A stretch of 64,000 bases of DNA from contig NC_052017.1 in the NCBI RefSeq assembly GCF_015832195.1, positions 52,650,652 through 52,714,651 on the forward strand, given 5' to 3'. Made by a program: the position numbers and the translations under genes. This DNA comes from Motacilla alba alba (Eukaryota; Chordata; Aves; Passeriformes; Motacillidae). The notes below the pieces were generated by a model. That model saw only the letters and a list, made by a program, of their open reading frames with translations. It did not search any database and was not told the DNA's origin. Shown one piece after another: positions 48,801 to 61,645 of this stretch. Positions within the stretch are counted from its first letter, which is position 1; every line of letters starts with the position of its first letter.

Positions 48801-51800
48801 AGACAGCTATCTCTAGGATTATATTTTCTGAGCCTCTGGCTGCGGGTGATTATATTTAATTTTTTTAAAGGGTGAACAGTTCAGTGATTGTAAAAATAAA
48901 GGGAGAGGAAGTATAGGAAAAGAGGAAAATTCCACCTCAGGAAAAGAAAATAGGCTCTGTTCCATTTTAGAACAGCAAGACTTTCTAAAAGCAATTAGAA
49001 AGTAGAAACCTGGGGTGAAAATAGTCCCCAGCAAGTGAACCTCACTTTATTTTGATTTTATCTAATTACAACACTTTGACACTCCGATTTTGTGCATTTA
49101 CACTAAAATAGGTGTAACTTAGACCTTTTCTCAGGAAAATTTCAACTTAGGAAAAAACTCTGTACAAGCACACATACATTTCTAACTTAGCTTTGTGAAG
49201 AATTTGGTAAGGATACATAGTAAAGGAGGCAGAAATTAAACATTACTTATGTATAGATATGAGGCCTTGGGAACACCTCTTTTGTACTCCATGATGGCTT
49301 GATTCCAAGTCCCTACATTAATATTTCACTGTTCCTGAGAGGGACAACTTGTTTTGGTGCCATTTGCAATTAAAACTGATTTCTTCAAGGCTTCATTAAT
49401 GCACATCCAACTTAGAAACAGAAGGGGCTTTAGTAATTTTTAAATATCTGTGAGTAGTTATGCAGAGCTAAAAGTGAAGCCTGTCTGAATCCTAATCTGC
49501 ATCCCAAAGTTCACGAGCAGGTTTTTAACTTTCTTAAAATTTTTCAGGAAATCTCACAAAAGATCTTTTCTAAGCTTTTTGAAATACAAGTCTGAAAGTT
49601 TTTCTGTGTGGGAACATGCTTATGGATTTTACATTAAGGCAAACCAGAAAGCTCTCAACTCTACAGGGATTAATAACCTCAGAAAATAATAGACTGTCAT
49701 GTGTATATTATTTACATGACATAGTACTTTCCACTGAGACTTCCATCACAGGAAGAAAACAGAACAAGTGCAAGTGAAATATTATAGGAAAGAACACATG
49801 GCAGCTGAAGAGTAATAATTCCTAAAGCAAGAAAGATGAAAGTTATTAATCAAAATTGTTATTCTCTTCCTTCTTCCCCACTCACTTCAAAATACACAAG
49901 TTGATAAATTAGTAGCTTGTCAGCATAGAAAAGAGGCTTTCAAATTTGGTCACCTAATAGGATATAGAAATGGATTCAGAAGAAAGTTTAAAGGGCTTAA
50001 GTGAATTTAAGTGTCTCCAATTTACAGCTTCTTTCAGCCTTTCCACATGTGGAAATTCACTTGGAAAGTTCCAGAGATATAATTTTCACCCTCCTACACG
50101 TCACCTCTCATACAATTCACAGTTTGCAAGAATGTGAGGGACTTAAATATTACCTGACATCAGTAATTGCAGACAGCCCAAACCAGAGCACATCTACTTA
50201 CCTCTGGGATAGCAGAAACCCATGCCCACTCACCCTACCCCTGAGACACAGAGCAGTTCAGGAGTATGCAGATGAGAAAAAAGACTTATGAAAAATGAGT
50301 TTTCAACCTCAGCTGGGCTGGACATTTGTAGCAGAGGAAAAGTACTAGGATTGAATTATGGCGGTGATTTGCTCACTACTGTGTTACAAACTTAAAGCAG
50401 TCCAAAGAGGAGAAGAGAGGGGATAGTCTCTGCTTAATTTTTCTAGAACAGTAATAACATAAATGATGAAAGCCACTACATAAATTTTGACTCAGGCTTT
50501 TTGTTCACCTAAGTTTTTGCTCTTCTAATGTTAATTTTTCTACTTCAAATCCTACTAGTTTATCATTTTCTTGCTACCACTCATATACAAGTATCAATCC
50601 AACTCAAGAAATGCTAGTTTCAGGTTGGTTTTTTTTTGGGGGGGTGGTGTTATGTTTTTTTTCTTTGGAAGATGGACTGACCATATTTGGTTTTGATTAC
50701 TGGTCTTTGAACTTATTTTATTTAAGTGCGGTCATTTTCTGAATATATCACTCTGTAAATATGTCACAGTAGGGTTTCATGTTTACTGTTTCTCAATTAC
50801 TTCCAGATCAAATTTATTTGGTTTGAAACCAAAAAGATGGTACATGTGCTTGGTTTTGGGCTAGGGTTTGTTTTGCTCTGTTTCTCTTTAGGCATGTGAG
50901 GGGGAATGGAAACGGAAGCAAGGCTAACCAGTATTATGCTGTCAGCCATGTCTCTGAAAGTTAGGTTGTCTCATGCACCCTCTCTATGGCAAAGGATTTT
51001 GATGCTGGGATTTCACTGAGGAATCCATTTGTGATGTGCAAGAAAGCATTCCATAGTTTGGTCCTATAGGCCTGCAGGCATTCCAAGGGCAAAGGGATTG
51101 AAATGTAATGACAGGCTTACTCTCACAAGTCAAGCATGCATATGAAAGTGGTAATGCACATAGGGAATGAATCTGTTGACTAAGAACATGCCATTTGCAC
51201 AGTCACTCTTTTTACTGCAACCACACTTTAAACTCCAGACAAAGCTATGTTTTTCTCTGCCATGGCACAGCAGATGTGAAGCATTTAAAACCTTTTAACA
51301 GGACAATCTACAGCTAAATGACAAAACCCTGACAAAATAATCCTTAAATTTGTATCCTTGGTAATTTTTATGTCCTGTGACAGGGTCAACAATCTTGATA
51401 AATCAAAATTCTCTCACTGGAAAAACCAAAACAACACCAAGTCATGACTCATTGGTAAGCGAGCAGATGTCTCCATGTAGTCTGTTTTGAAGATTAAAAT
51501 TTTAAAGATGCAATTTAAAAAATACCTCAGCTTCCCAGCTGTACTTGCCCTCGACAATACAGTGGAGGAAGAGACAACATATGGGGTTTGGTTTCTGGGA
51601 AATCTCAGCTGCCTTCCTGCTGATATGCATGTTTCTTCAGTTCAGGGTGGAGTCTACCTCCACTAGAAAGTGTCATGTATTATACCTCCCTTATGAAGTG
51701 AGGCACTGGGACATGGGACACCTCAGGAGATGGCTGCATCTCACTAAAATGAGTGTGCCAAAAAGGGGCTTCTGAGGGAGAAGAAAATTAGCAAATGAGA

Positions 51801-52235
51801 AAAAAGCCCCTCTATCTGCTAAAAAACAAGAGACTGTTTGGCTCACCAGTCATTTTTCTTGACCTAGCAGAATACCACTGGCACTGCAAGCATTGTATGC
51901 TAGTCTGTCTACGACAGGGATGCTTTTTCAAAGGTAATAGGCCCAGATTCCCATTTTACAATGCACCCTGGAGACATGAAACAAATCAAACTGTCCATAT
52001 TTTGCAATAGTTTCTTGGCATGGTCCATGTGGTAATTAAAAAAATTTAATGGAAATTGCTGCCACAATTTGCAGGCTTCCTTAATCCAGCTATGCTATCT
52101 GCAGCACCTCCAGGCACTTGTCTTGTTCTCATAATACAAAATCAACAATACCATGGCAGGACTTGAGGGGATGTCTGACGATGATGATAACTTAGAAAGG
52201 AATGCCAGTATGAAAACTTGCCTGGTGTTTGGCAG
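33811..52235. other. Long gene-free, repeat-poor stretch
   Basis: About 18 kb contain almost no recognisable interspersed repeat and no convincing exon. Open frames of 60-130 codons occur on both strands (for example 37979-38371, 38476-38841 and 47120-47485, all minus). None shows a known domain, and many overlap one another. Minor features are a TA run near 37643-37655, an A9 run at 41562-41570, a T run at 43737-43749 and a T9G7 junction at 50630-50645. Homeodomain-like TAATTA cores are common, but that is expected in AT-rich DNA. Confidence 0.55.
45995..46026. repeat. Imperfect 16-bp tandem duplication
   Basis: Two adjacent units begin GAGGAATTT and continue with similar pyrimidine-rich ends. 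It is a minor slippage product. Confidence 0.6.
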
Positions 52236-52365
52236 GTTTGGTTTTTCGTTTTTTTGGTGGTTTTTTTGGGTTTGCTTTTTTTTTTTGTTTGTTTGGTTGG
52301 TTGGTTGGGTTTTATTTCATTTTTCTTTCTTTTTTTTTTTTCTTTTTCATTTTCTTTTTTTTTTC
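52236..52365. repeat. T-rich, G-interrupted low-complexity tract
   Basis: The first half resembles the G/T tracts at 7831 and 8727 (TTTGG, TTGG units). The second half changes to T runs broken by C (CTTTTT). Overlapping phenylalanine-rich frames are artefacts. Confidence 0.85.
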
Positions 52366-55300
52366 CATGTTGTTTATTTATCTAACTATTCTTTTACCAG
52401 GAAATATCAAATGGACAAATGAAATCTTCTATTGTGAAGGTATTTGGGCCAAGTAGCTCTAAATGATTTTAACACAAAATTAATTTAAAAAAAAAAATTA
52501 AACACTATAATTCTAAACATGGCCTTTAGCTACATACATGCCAAGCTACAAGCAATTGCAATGCAATAAATCAGTGTGAGATATATACTAATGAAGTAAA
52601 AACCTGATTTTTGCCAGGACAAGGGCAAAGCTCTCTTAAATATTTTGAAACTGCAGTCTTGAAATGATCAATTATCAACAGACAGCTGCATGGAGGTTTT
52701 TTGGTTTGTATTCTTTTTAATGAAATTTAGCCCTTCATTGCTGTACTTGGAGTTCGTAACTACCATTTGTTTGGTTCTGACTTGAATAACCCAACATGTT
52801 ATTTTCTAGCTTTCAAGTTCTCATCCTGTTCCACTGCCCATTTTTTTCTTCCAACTAGTACTCACGTCAAACCTTTCAACAGGAGAAGTGCAAAATATCC
52901 TCCTGAACTAATTCTGTGCATCAGTTTTATGAAGACTGAAAAATCCAAATTATGTTATACACTCTCCCGTGAATACAAAATTACATGTGGCTCTTGTGTT
53001 TCTTCTGTACTGGATACACAACTCTTTAGCCCATTCATATGAGAAATGTCACACTATAATACCTGGACTTGGAATAGTCAACGTCTTTTTAAAATGTAGT
53101 ATCATTCTGGGGAGGTGCTTGAGAATGAAGGGACATGAGCAGTGAGGGCATGTAGAGTGGGAGGAACACAATCCTCTAAGAGTCACCTACATCTGTTTTT
53201 CCAGCTTATTGCTCTTTTGCGTATTAGTGGAACAGTTCTCCACACTGGTTTGCTGCCCATCAAAGTGCAGTGAAGTATAACAATACAAGCCACCCTCCAC
53301 CTCACACTTTCCTTTCTGGAGGGCTGCAGTTTCAGAGGTCAAATCTCTTCTGAGAAACATACTCCAGCTGTTGTTTAATACTAATGCTTATCCATCTGGT
53401 GGTGTACACTGTCTCTGTCTTTCCACCTCTACAGAATATGAACACAACCCCAAATTCCCGAAAGAGCAACCTGTCTGACAACAGCCTCAGCTCATCTTTC
53501 AGACTCTCAAAGACTTGCCTTGTATCGCCTCCCTTTCCAGCTCTCTAAGGCAGCACTGCTTCTGCCTTGATCCCCATTCCCTTCAGCAAGACTGTGGCTG
53601 CTCCCTGTCAGCCTTGGAGGATGCTAACAAGCTGGAGCAGGTCCAGGAATCAGTAGCTGCTGACCTCCTGCCACTACAGGTGGGATGAATGTGAATCCAC
53701 AATCATGCCTGGCCCCATGGTGCCAGCTTGTTTGTGCCTGGGCTGTCTTTGAAGCCTACAGCCAAGTTCCAGAAGAGATCACCTTTTCCCCTATACTGCC
53801 CTGTGCTGCCTCAGGTCTGGGTTACATCACACAGAGTAGGCAAGGGGGCTCACCAGGAAATCCCCAGCCTCTCCATCATGCTTCACCTTACAGTGGACTG
53901 GAGCACTGGGTCAGCACAAGCCTAGGATGCTGATCAATGTGGGCCTGTTTGCAGAAGTCTTTACAAGAAGGACAGCAGAATTTGTGGAACTAAAGAGTTT
54001 AATTCAATAGCCTTTGCTCAAGATTAATTAATGCTTACTTGTTTTAAAACTCCATCAATATGCATTCCATAAAAACAAATTTTTGATATTATTCATGTGC
54101 TGTATCTGCTCTATCTTATTTGAAGCAACAGATTAAACATACAGCAAGTGGCAGGCAATTTAACTTTCCTCAGCAGACAAATACTGTTTATCTTTTAACG
54201 TAAATTATGGAAACAGACCTAGAGAATTTGGCACAGGAACCTTAACACACAATAGGATAAATAAAGCTTTAGGAGAAAATACCAAGCAGTCTTTCATTAA
54301 GACAAAGGGGTGAAGGGTTGGATGACATACATTTGAACTACCAGTGTCCATATCAAGACTCTCAAACTGAAGATTTATAATCATTTATTGCTGTCTTGTT
54401 CTAATGTTAATTGTTAAAATACAGAAACCTGAAAGACTGAAATTTCCTGAACTGCTGATTTTTATTTTTTTTAATTTTGTGACTTGACATCTCTTTATCT
54501 GAATAAAGGATGTGTGAATTAATTCATCACATGGATTTTTCAAATCCTCTGATACCACTAGTTTGAATTAAGTGTTACTGTTTTCTAATTGCAATCAGAA
54601 GAACATTCAAAGAATGGGACAATCAAGGCATCACAGAAAGAGAAAAAAATCATTTAGAATATAATCAGACTTCAGTGGTTAGTATAAAAAAAGAATGTAG
54701 GCTACGAGGAAAGAGTGAGAACAAGTTCTGTGAGAGTAAAATCCAGAGGAGATTTGTATCATCCCCTTGTGACTGAGTCAGCATATAGCCCTTGATTAAA
54801 TTCCTAAAATAATACTGACAACACTGTACATGTTCCTCATACTGCTACTATGACAAGCAGTCCGGGCATGAACCATGACTATGAGGCCCACCCTCTATCC
54901 TACCCTGTCTTAAACAAAGTTACAGTACACCTTGCAGGCACTTGACACATTCTCCACCTTATTTTCAAAATCTGCTGTCTGAACATGTGCAGCCTTACAA
55001 AAGGGAATCTCAGCCACGTAGGCAACACAAAATTTTGCCATTCTGTGGATGAAGAAAAAATCAGGGCCAAAATATCTCAAGGCAGTGACTAGGATACACC
55101 AGCAGCTTGGGAAATATGGCTACCCAAGTCCAAGGCCAGGGAGTTCAGTCTCTTGCACAGCCTTACGTCCTTCAATAAGGAGAGAGAGCAACCCATTACT
55201 ACTGTGATTTTGCCTTCAAGAGCCTGCTTTCCTTAAACTAGAGGCTACCTTGCTTGAGCCTGAAAAATTCCTGCCATAGAGTTGCTCATTCTAAGTACTG

Positions 55301-56150
55301 GCAGTTGAAAGTGTTTTATGTTATATTTAGACAACACCATCTCAGACCAAAAAAAAACCCCATGACCATTCTGAAATCTTTAAATATAATAGAATCTCCT
55401 AGAGCCAAAAACCTGAGGACCAGGGGAAAAGGGGAAAAGTATCCCTACCAGGCAGGATTCATGCTCACCAAGTGTGGGTTAACCCTAAGTTTAATAAATA
55501 CAATTATATTCCCTGCTATGGCTGTGAGATTCCTACAGAAGTATGGCTCTGTTTCGCAGGACTTCTGCAGCAGCCTGGGTGCAACAGCCAGTCATGAAGA
55601 AGCAACCCTTGGTGTGAAGGTGAACCAACAGGTAAAACACACCCCCTGAATAGGTCAGAACACACTGACCAGCTGAGGTGAGCAAGAAGCTGCTGTAATG
55701 TTATCAGCTGGAACACCATGCTGGGCATGTAGAAATTTGAAACTACAGATGGCTAACTTTTCTTCCTGCCAGACATTTATTTTGCAATACAACATATGAA
55801 AACAGGCCTTTGCATTGTATATGCCCTATTTTATGCAACTGAGAAAACAGAAGCAATTTGTTGGCTTTTTCTTTGGTTTTTATTCTTTTTTAAACAATTT
55901 TGGCTAATATCTGAATGTAAACAGAAAGTATGATGTTCAAATCACATTACCTTAGAGTGCACAATATGACAGCAAGTCAGAGCAGTGAGGCTTTTAAAAA
56001 GGGTGGTTTTACTTGCCTCAAGTTGATCCATTCCAAGCTTCAGAGGTGGGCAAAGGTTTGATGGACTTTTCTCAAGGTTTCATATTAGTCTTCAATGAAA
56101 TAAAGGTAGGCTGCTGAGTGGAAAGCTTCTTGTGGTATTCCTATACTTGT

Positions 56151-56154
<4 letters not shown>
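52366..56154. other. Gene-free stretch with a C-richer centre
   Basis: No gene called. Between about 53280 and 53930 the sequence is C-richer than its surroundings. An exon-like segment, 53435-53679, is bounded by a pyrimidine tract plus CAG and a CAG|GTGGGA donor. None of its + frames is open throughout, so it is not listed as a gene. Confidence 0.5.

Positions 56155-56192
<38 letters not shown>
56155..56192. repeat. (AT)19 microsatellite
   Basis: A pure AT run of 38 bp, the longest dinucleotide array in the window and probably polymorphic. Confidence 0.95.
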
Positions 56193-56194
<2 letters not shown>

Positions 56195-59100
56195 CCTATA
56201 AAATGCAAAATGGGAAATTGAATTTGCCATAGTTAACACAGACACACTACCCCCGTACACTCTGGGGTTTTGATGTGGTACTGACTTAGAGAAAACCATT
56301 GCCATAAACTCATTTCACAGATGACTAAACAAAGGGAAGATTATCATAATTTCATTTGATGTTGGTAATTTAAGGTTTTGAAAAATAAAATGAAAGACAA
56401 CTCTCCCTTGCAGTTTGGAGACAAAATAAATGCATATATAGTTTTACAACATATGTACTTAAAATGGTAAGCCTTCATTTCCTAAGCCTTTATTTTATGT
56501 ATAATTTATGTAGATATACAGTACTGCAGATTTTTTAGAATAGCAAATGGTTAGGCAGAGAACTCTTTAAATGTAATTAAGCAAAAGCAAAAAAATGAAT
56601 ACCATATGCAAAATCCACAGTCTGTGCCATCTTAACACTTTGGTCCTGTACCCTCCTCCTGCAATTAACTTTTATCTGAAAGGGAAAGCTAGGAGTTAAT
56701 TATTTTATATAGCAGCTTACACAAGCACATCCAATACAGTCCACTGATGGAGTAATATAAAAAAAAGATTCCCATGCTTAGGGGCAGGAGTGGTATGTGA
56801 AACAAAAAAGTAATGTCTATTTTTTTTGTAGCTTGTAAATGGTCTAAGTAATCATTACATGCATTTATTTTATTAAAAGAAGAGATGTTTTTTGTTTTGA
56901 TTTCTTTGCTCTGATCCCACTTACTACTGCTGTCTTTGAAACTCTACAGATACGACATTTCTGTTACTGACTGGACATTTTTGAAATAGTACCACTATCA
57001 GGTAGATCACATTGTTGGCAAAAGCTTTGGCACCAAAGAGACTCAACAAATAAATTTCATCACACTGACCCTGTACTAAACAGCAACTTTATGTGGATAA
57101 CCTCATGGGAATAGAAGTTGAGAAAGAGCTATTTCAAGTCCTCCAATAACTTGATCTCTGTTCAGTTCATAATGCAAAGCCATTTCTGTTTCCTTTGCTC
57201 ACAGTACTAAAAGAGTGTTTGGGATACTGTAATCCTAATAAGATGGGGAGGGCAATGTGGGGGGTAGGGGGTTGCTGGAGGGAGAGGAGATCCCACTCAA
57301 ATTATGTTCCATTTAAAAAAATAAGAAAAAGAAAAATAAATAAAAGGCCAAGTTTTTCATCTTGGAAATTTTCAGCCTCAGTTATGTGAATGCAAAAAGT
57401 AACTTTTATTTGAAGAACTAACACTTACTTCTTTGTTAAGAAAACTTAAGGCACCACCCACCAGACATGAAGGCTCCTATGTTATCAGCAAACTATTTCC
57501 TGGGTATATGTTCACCCTTTCCATGCAGCTTGCTTATTTTTTCAATTCAACCTAACTCAATTCAACCCCAACTCAACAACAACAACAACAAAAGGCAGTG
57601 CAAACAAATTCTGTCACACTGCTGAATGATCTGTGTTTTGCTGCAACAACTACAATATTGATGTAATGGAAATATCATAGGTGTCCAGTTTTGCATAAAC
57701 AAAATTGGAAAAATGCCAAGGGGAGCCCTATTACAACCTAAAGAGCAATTTCCAAGGGCTCTGCACGGTGCTGCTGTCTGCAATCATTTGAGAGCAGTCC
57801 CTGAGAGGCAGAGACAACATTCACAGGTGAGCAAAATAACCTGAGTGGAAGAACATGAACCCACATTCCCCGATTAAGGGTTAACCTAACCCTTTACCCA
57901 CAAATGTAACACCAGTTATGCTGCAAATTGAGCATTGCAAGATTGAGTTCTGCAGAGGAATAGACTGGAATGATTATGGTCTCTGTGCATCTGCCTCTTC
58001 TCCCAGTTTTGAACTTTTATGCTTGTCTGAACTATGTCTTGACAAAGATGGGAGATGATAGGACTTGAAAAGATACCAGATCCTTATAAATTTCTGGAAA
58101 TTTAAGAATGGAAGGAGAGCCCAACAAGAGTCTGGTCATGCCTGCACAGCAAGGACACCCACAGCAGCTCCCAGAAGTTCTTTCCTTCATGCCCAGGGGA
58201 TCCTGCAACATCTGATGCCTTGCAACCTACTGTGAAAAACTAAAGGATACGAAAGTGATAGGGGGAGGAGAGGGTAATGGATACACAGGGCTCAGCTCCA
58301 AGGAGTGTGAAAATAATACTGGATATACTGTGGGAGAGCCCTTCAGGACTACAGGGGAAGGCAGGTTCTTGCTGTGGGCATAGCTTCCTTATTGCCACAG
58401 TTTACAGTACAAATTGTCTTCATATTGGATTCCCCTTCTCCCTCAACAAACATTGTTGTAAGAGCAAGACAGGAATGGTGAGGAAGGAAGATTATACAAC
58501 ATCCAAAATCAATAGCAGACATCCCATGTTGGAAAGTATTCATTTCTATAATTCTTGGGATCACCTCAAGTAACAAACCATGCAGTGATACAGCAAAAAG
58601 TTAAATTCAAAGGAACAGAGATAACTGCACCTGTAATAATCCACAGGTGAATGAAGCAGGATGAAGCAGTTTTCACTGCCCAGTGTGGCTATAAAAATGC
58701 TTGTCAGAAGCTGCAGTGCTCAGGGATCTTCATCCCAGCAGCCCCAACATCATGGATTGCTGTCTCCACAGCATTGTCTGGCAGCTTGCAATGCTTGCAA
58801 CAAAGTTCTTTCTACCCTCCTGCATGAATCTTATTGATTCCCAGGAAAGCAAGGCAGAAACCCAGCATCCACTGGCAGCAAGACACTGCAGCCTCTTCTG
58901 CAGATTCACATTCATCCTGTTGGAGTGGCAGAGCAAAACCTTTGCCCTGGGGTCGGGCCTCACGTGTCAGGGAGCTCTGCAGACCTGAAGGGCTCACAGC
59001 TTCAGAATGGCATGGACAGCATTAATATGAAAGCCAGGTGATGCACAGCTTTTTCAGTTGTGCTGGTTTTCCTTTGGGAAGGGTAGTATTGAGAAGGATG

Positions 59101-61507
59101 CAGAAGACCTCTATCTCTCTGCTACCCTGACTAAATCTTTCCAGATTTTTGACTTCTTTTAAAGTACAATGCACCTTTTCATGAAGCTGCTCTTGCAAAC
59201 CAGCTATTCTGGATGTTACTTTATGTCAAGATACAGTACAGTGCATAGGCCATGTTAGTTTCTACAGGACTAGAAGGGGAGATGAAGGACTCTTATGAGA
59301 GAGGAAGCTATTTTTGACAATGGCTTTAGTCTATGGATTTCACAGATTTAACTAGCAGCAGCCAGTCATGGCTTTGCTATTTCATCAAGCCAGAGCTTTA
59401 AACACACCTATGCATTTCACCAAGTTTTGTCCTTGATAAAGTCAGTTGTCCATGACAAGGGTATGCAGACATTTAACCCAATCCAAATGCAAAAAAACAA
59501 AGGGCTGTTGTGACAGCTGTAATTGCTTCTTTCTGTAGCTAGCCTTTGCAGTTCCACTCACTTTGTCTCTTTAAGCTCATTGCCCTGGTAAGGTGTCTAG
59601 CAGCCAATAAACAGAGACCAAAATTTAAGATAGCTTGCAAATGCAAAGTTAGCATTACTTGAATACTGAGTGAAAGAAGAGCCCAGGCAGCCTGCCATGG
59701 TACACTAGCAGAACAAAACAAAAACAAAGTTTAAAAGTTTATCTTCTGGAAGCCTTTTGCACCCTCAGCAATGCCTTTGTTTTTCAGGGCCTTTTCAGCT
59801 GGTCTTGTCCCACTAGAAAGATCTCCACACAATCAATAAAATACTCTCTTGTAAGACCCTGAGACATGATAAGGCCTCAAACCCAAGTTTTAAAGAAACA
59901 ACGACAACAAAAGAGCAAACAGGCAAAAGAACAGAAGATTGGGTTCAGAATATCAGCTATGAGGCAAAATTACGAGTTAACATTTTTAAAATATCAGTGA
60001 AAACATTCCATTGCAAGAATGATTTTCATGTTTGTTTTCTAGCACCCCTCCTCTCCAAGAGATTTTTTTTTCTTTTCACTTTGGCTGCTCAAGACAGGGA
60101 TTTTCCCCGCAACTGCTTACTCTTTCACTCAGTCTTCAGTAAAATGTCAGCAAACCATTGTCATTTGGTATCTGTAAAAGATAATGCAGGTGGAAAGGGG
60201 AATACTGAAATCAAATACCTCCCAGTAAAAACTTACTTTACTATCAACACTAGATAATTTCCTTTTCTCTGCTAGAAAGCTGACTTTGTAAATACACTTA
60301 CTAGGACAGTGGTAAGGGAATACCTATCCAGCTTGTTTGGGAAAGTTATCATCAGGTCTTCCCTGTCATAAGACAGAAATTTTCTGGAAGGTAAATACCT
60401 GACCCAACTTTGCAATGGCACCTTAAGAAAGCTTTTCTCTGAATCTCAGTATGAAACAAGTGAGGTTGCAGGACAGTTAGAATGGGTCCTGCTCTGAAGT
60501 GCTGGGCACTAAGAAGAGGCATTAAGTATGCCATATTCATCCTGAATGAAAAAAATTGAAAAAAAAATCACCTCTACTTACCTTTCTCAGCACATCACAT
60601 GATAAAGCATTCAGTTTGTCTTTACAGACTGGAGATATATTCTCATCAGAACTGTACTTTAGATCCTAGCATTTTGATGTGAATGTTATGAGATAATTTA
60701 AGAGCAAATTAAGCAACCACTCCTACTGATCACAGAGTTTTGAAGGAAAATATCGTGATATATTTTTTTAAGTATCTCTTTGGAAGCTTGTTGATGAAAG
60801 AATTATCTCCAAAAAATATTTTTTTTAATTTAAAGTCACATGAAAGCCATGCATTAGCAAGGCCATGCATGGAAGCACCTGCATTAGCAAGGAAATCAAG
60901 ATTTGGCCCTTAATGGCTCCACTGAACTCCATGCTCTCAACCTAAACTCTACATGAAATTCAAGTTGGTCACTACAGCAGGCTTGTTTCAACAGAGGCTC
61001 TTTCACATGTCAGAAACATGGACCACAAAAATGTCACTACTACACAACTGCTGATCTTTACATGCTTTAGAACTTTTCAGGGGGAAAAACTTTTGTAAAA
61101 AACTATTTTCCCCTCTTCTTTTGTTCTTAGCTTTACATTGAATTGGAGTCTTACTAATTTAAGTATAGAACTTTGAGTATACATCTTATATATGATAAAT
61201 GACCAATAGGTCATACTGTTGCAACACTGTCAATGTGGAAACAATGTAGGATCATGAATCCTAACATTCACATCCAACCCCCAAATCTATGTTCTGAGGT
61301 ATAAAACAGCTCCAACAATCTTTTTACCTTACACAAACATCAATGTGGGTCAGATTTTAAAGAGCTGGATTCAGTCTAGGCAAAGCTTGGAAGTAATAAA
61401 TACGTTCAACAGGAAAACTTCAAATGCGCCCAGTGGAGCTCTCTTTGGTTCCACCTGCATGAGTGTTCTACCTGACACCTCTTTTCTACCTTCTGACCAA
61501 GTACTGC
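56193..61507. other. Gene-free stretch
   Basis: No gene recognised. A G-rich patch (57242-57290) with several GGG/GGGG runs is present. Frames at 58277-58573 and 58701-58988 (+) have no recognisable domain. A 12-mer repeats near 60850 and 60881. The rest is AT-rich unique-looking sequence. Confidence 0.55.
57574..57590. repeat. (CAA)n microsatellite
   Basis: Short run of CAA triplets ending in an A stretch. Confidence 0.8.
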
Positions 61508-61645
61508 CATTGGCTCAGAGAAGTAGTACAGTTTATATCTATGGAGACATTAAAAACCTGACTAGACACAATCCTGGGTGACCAAGTGACCCTGTGTGAG
61601 CAGGGCAGTTTGAGTTCCCTGCCATCCTCAACAATTCCACTTTAG
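61508..61645 (+). mobile_element. Older, diverged CR1 3'-end fragment
   Basis: The stretch 'ctatggagacattaaaaacctgactagacacaatcctgg' matches in order the CR1 segment 'ttggagatattcaaaacc..gactggac..atcctgg'. It is followed by 'tgaccctgtgtgagcagggcagtttgag' and 'ccctgccatcctcaacaattcca', parallel to the CR1 end. It is more diverged than the other copies, so it is probably an older insertion or another CR1 subfamily. Confidence 0.75.

Noticed and set aside
57876..57893. GGGTTAACCTAACCC, a head-to-head telomere-like arrangement
   Set aside because: Only one TTAGGG-type unit on each side. This can arise by chance and is not an interstitial telomere array.
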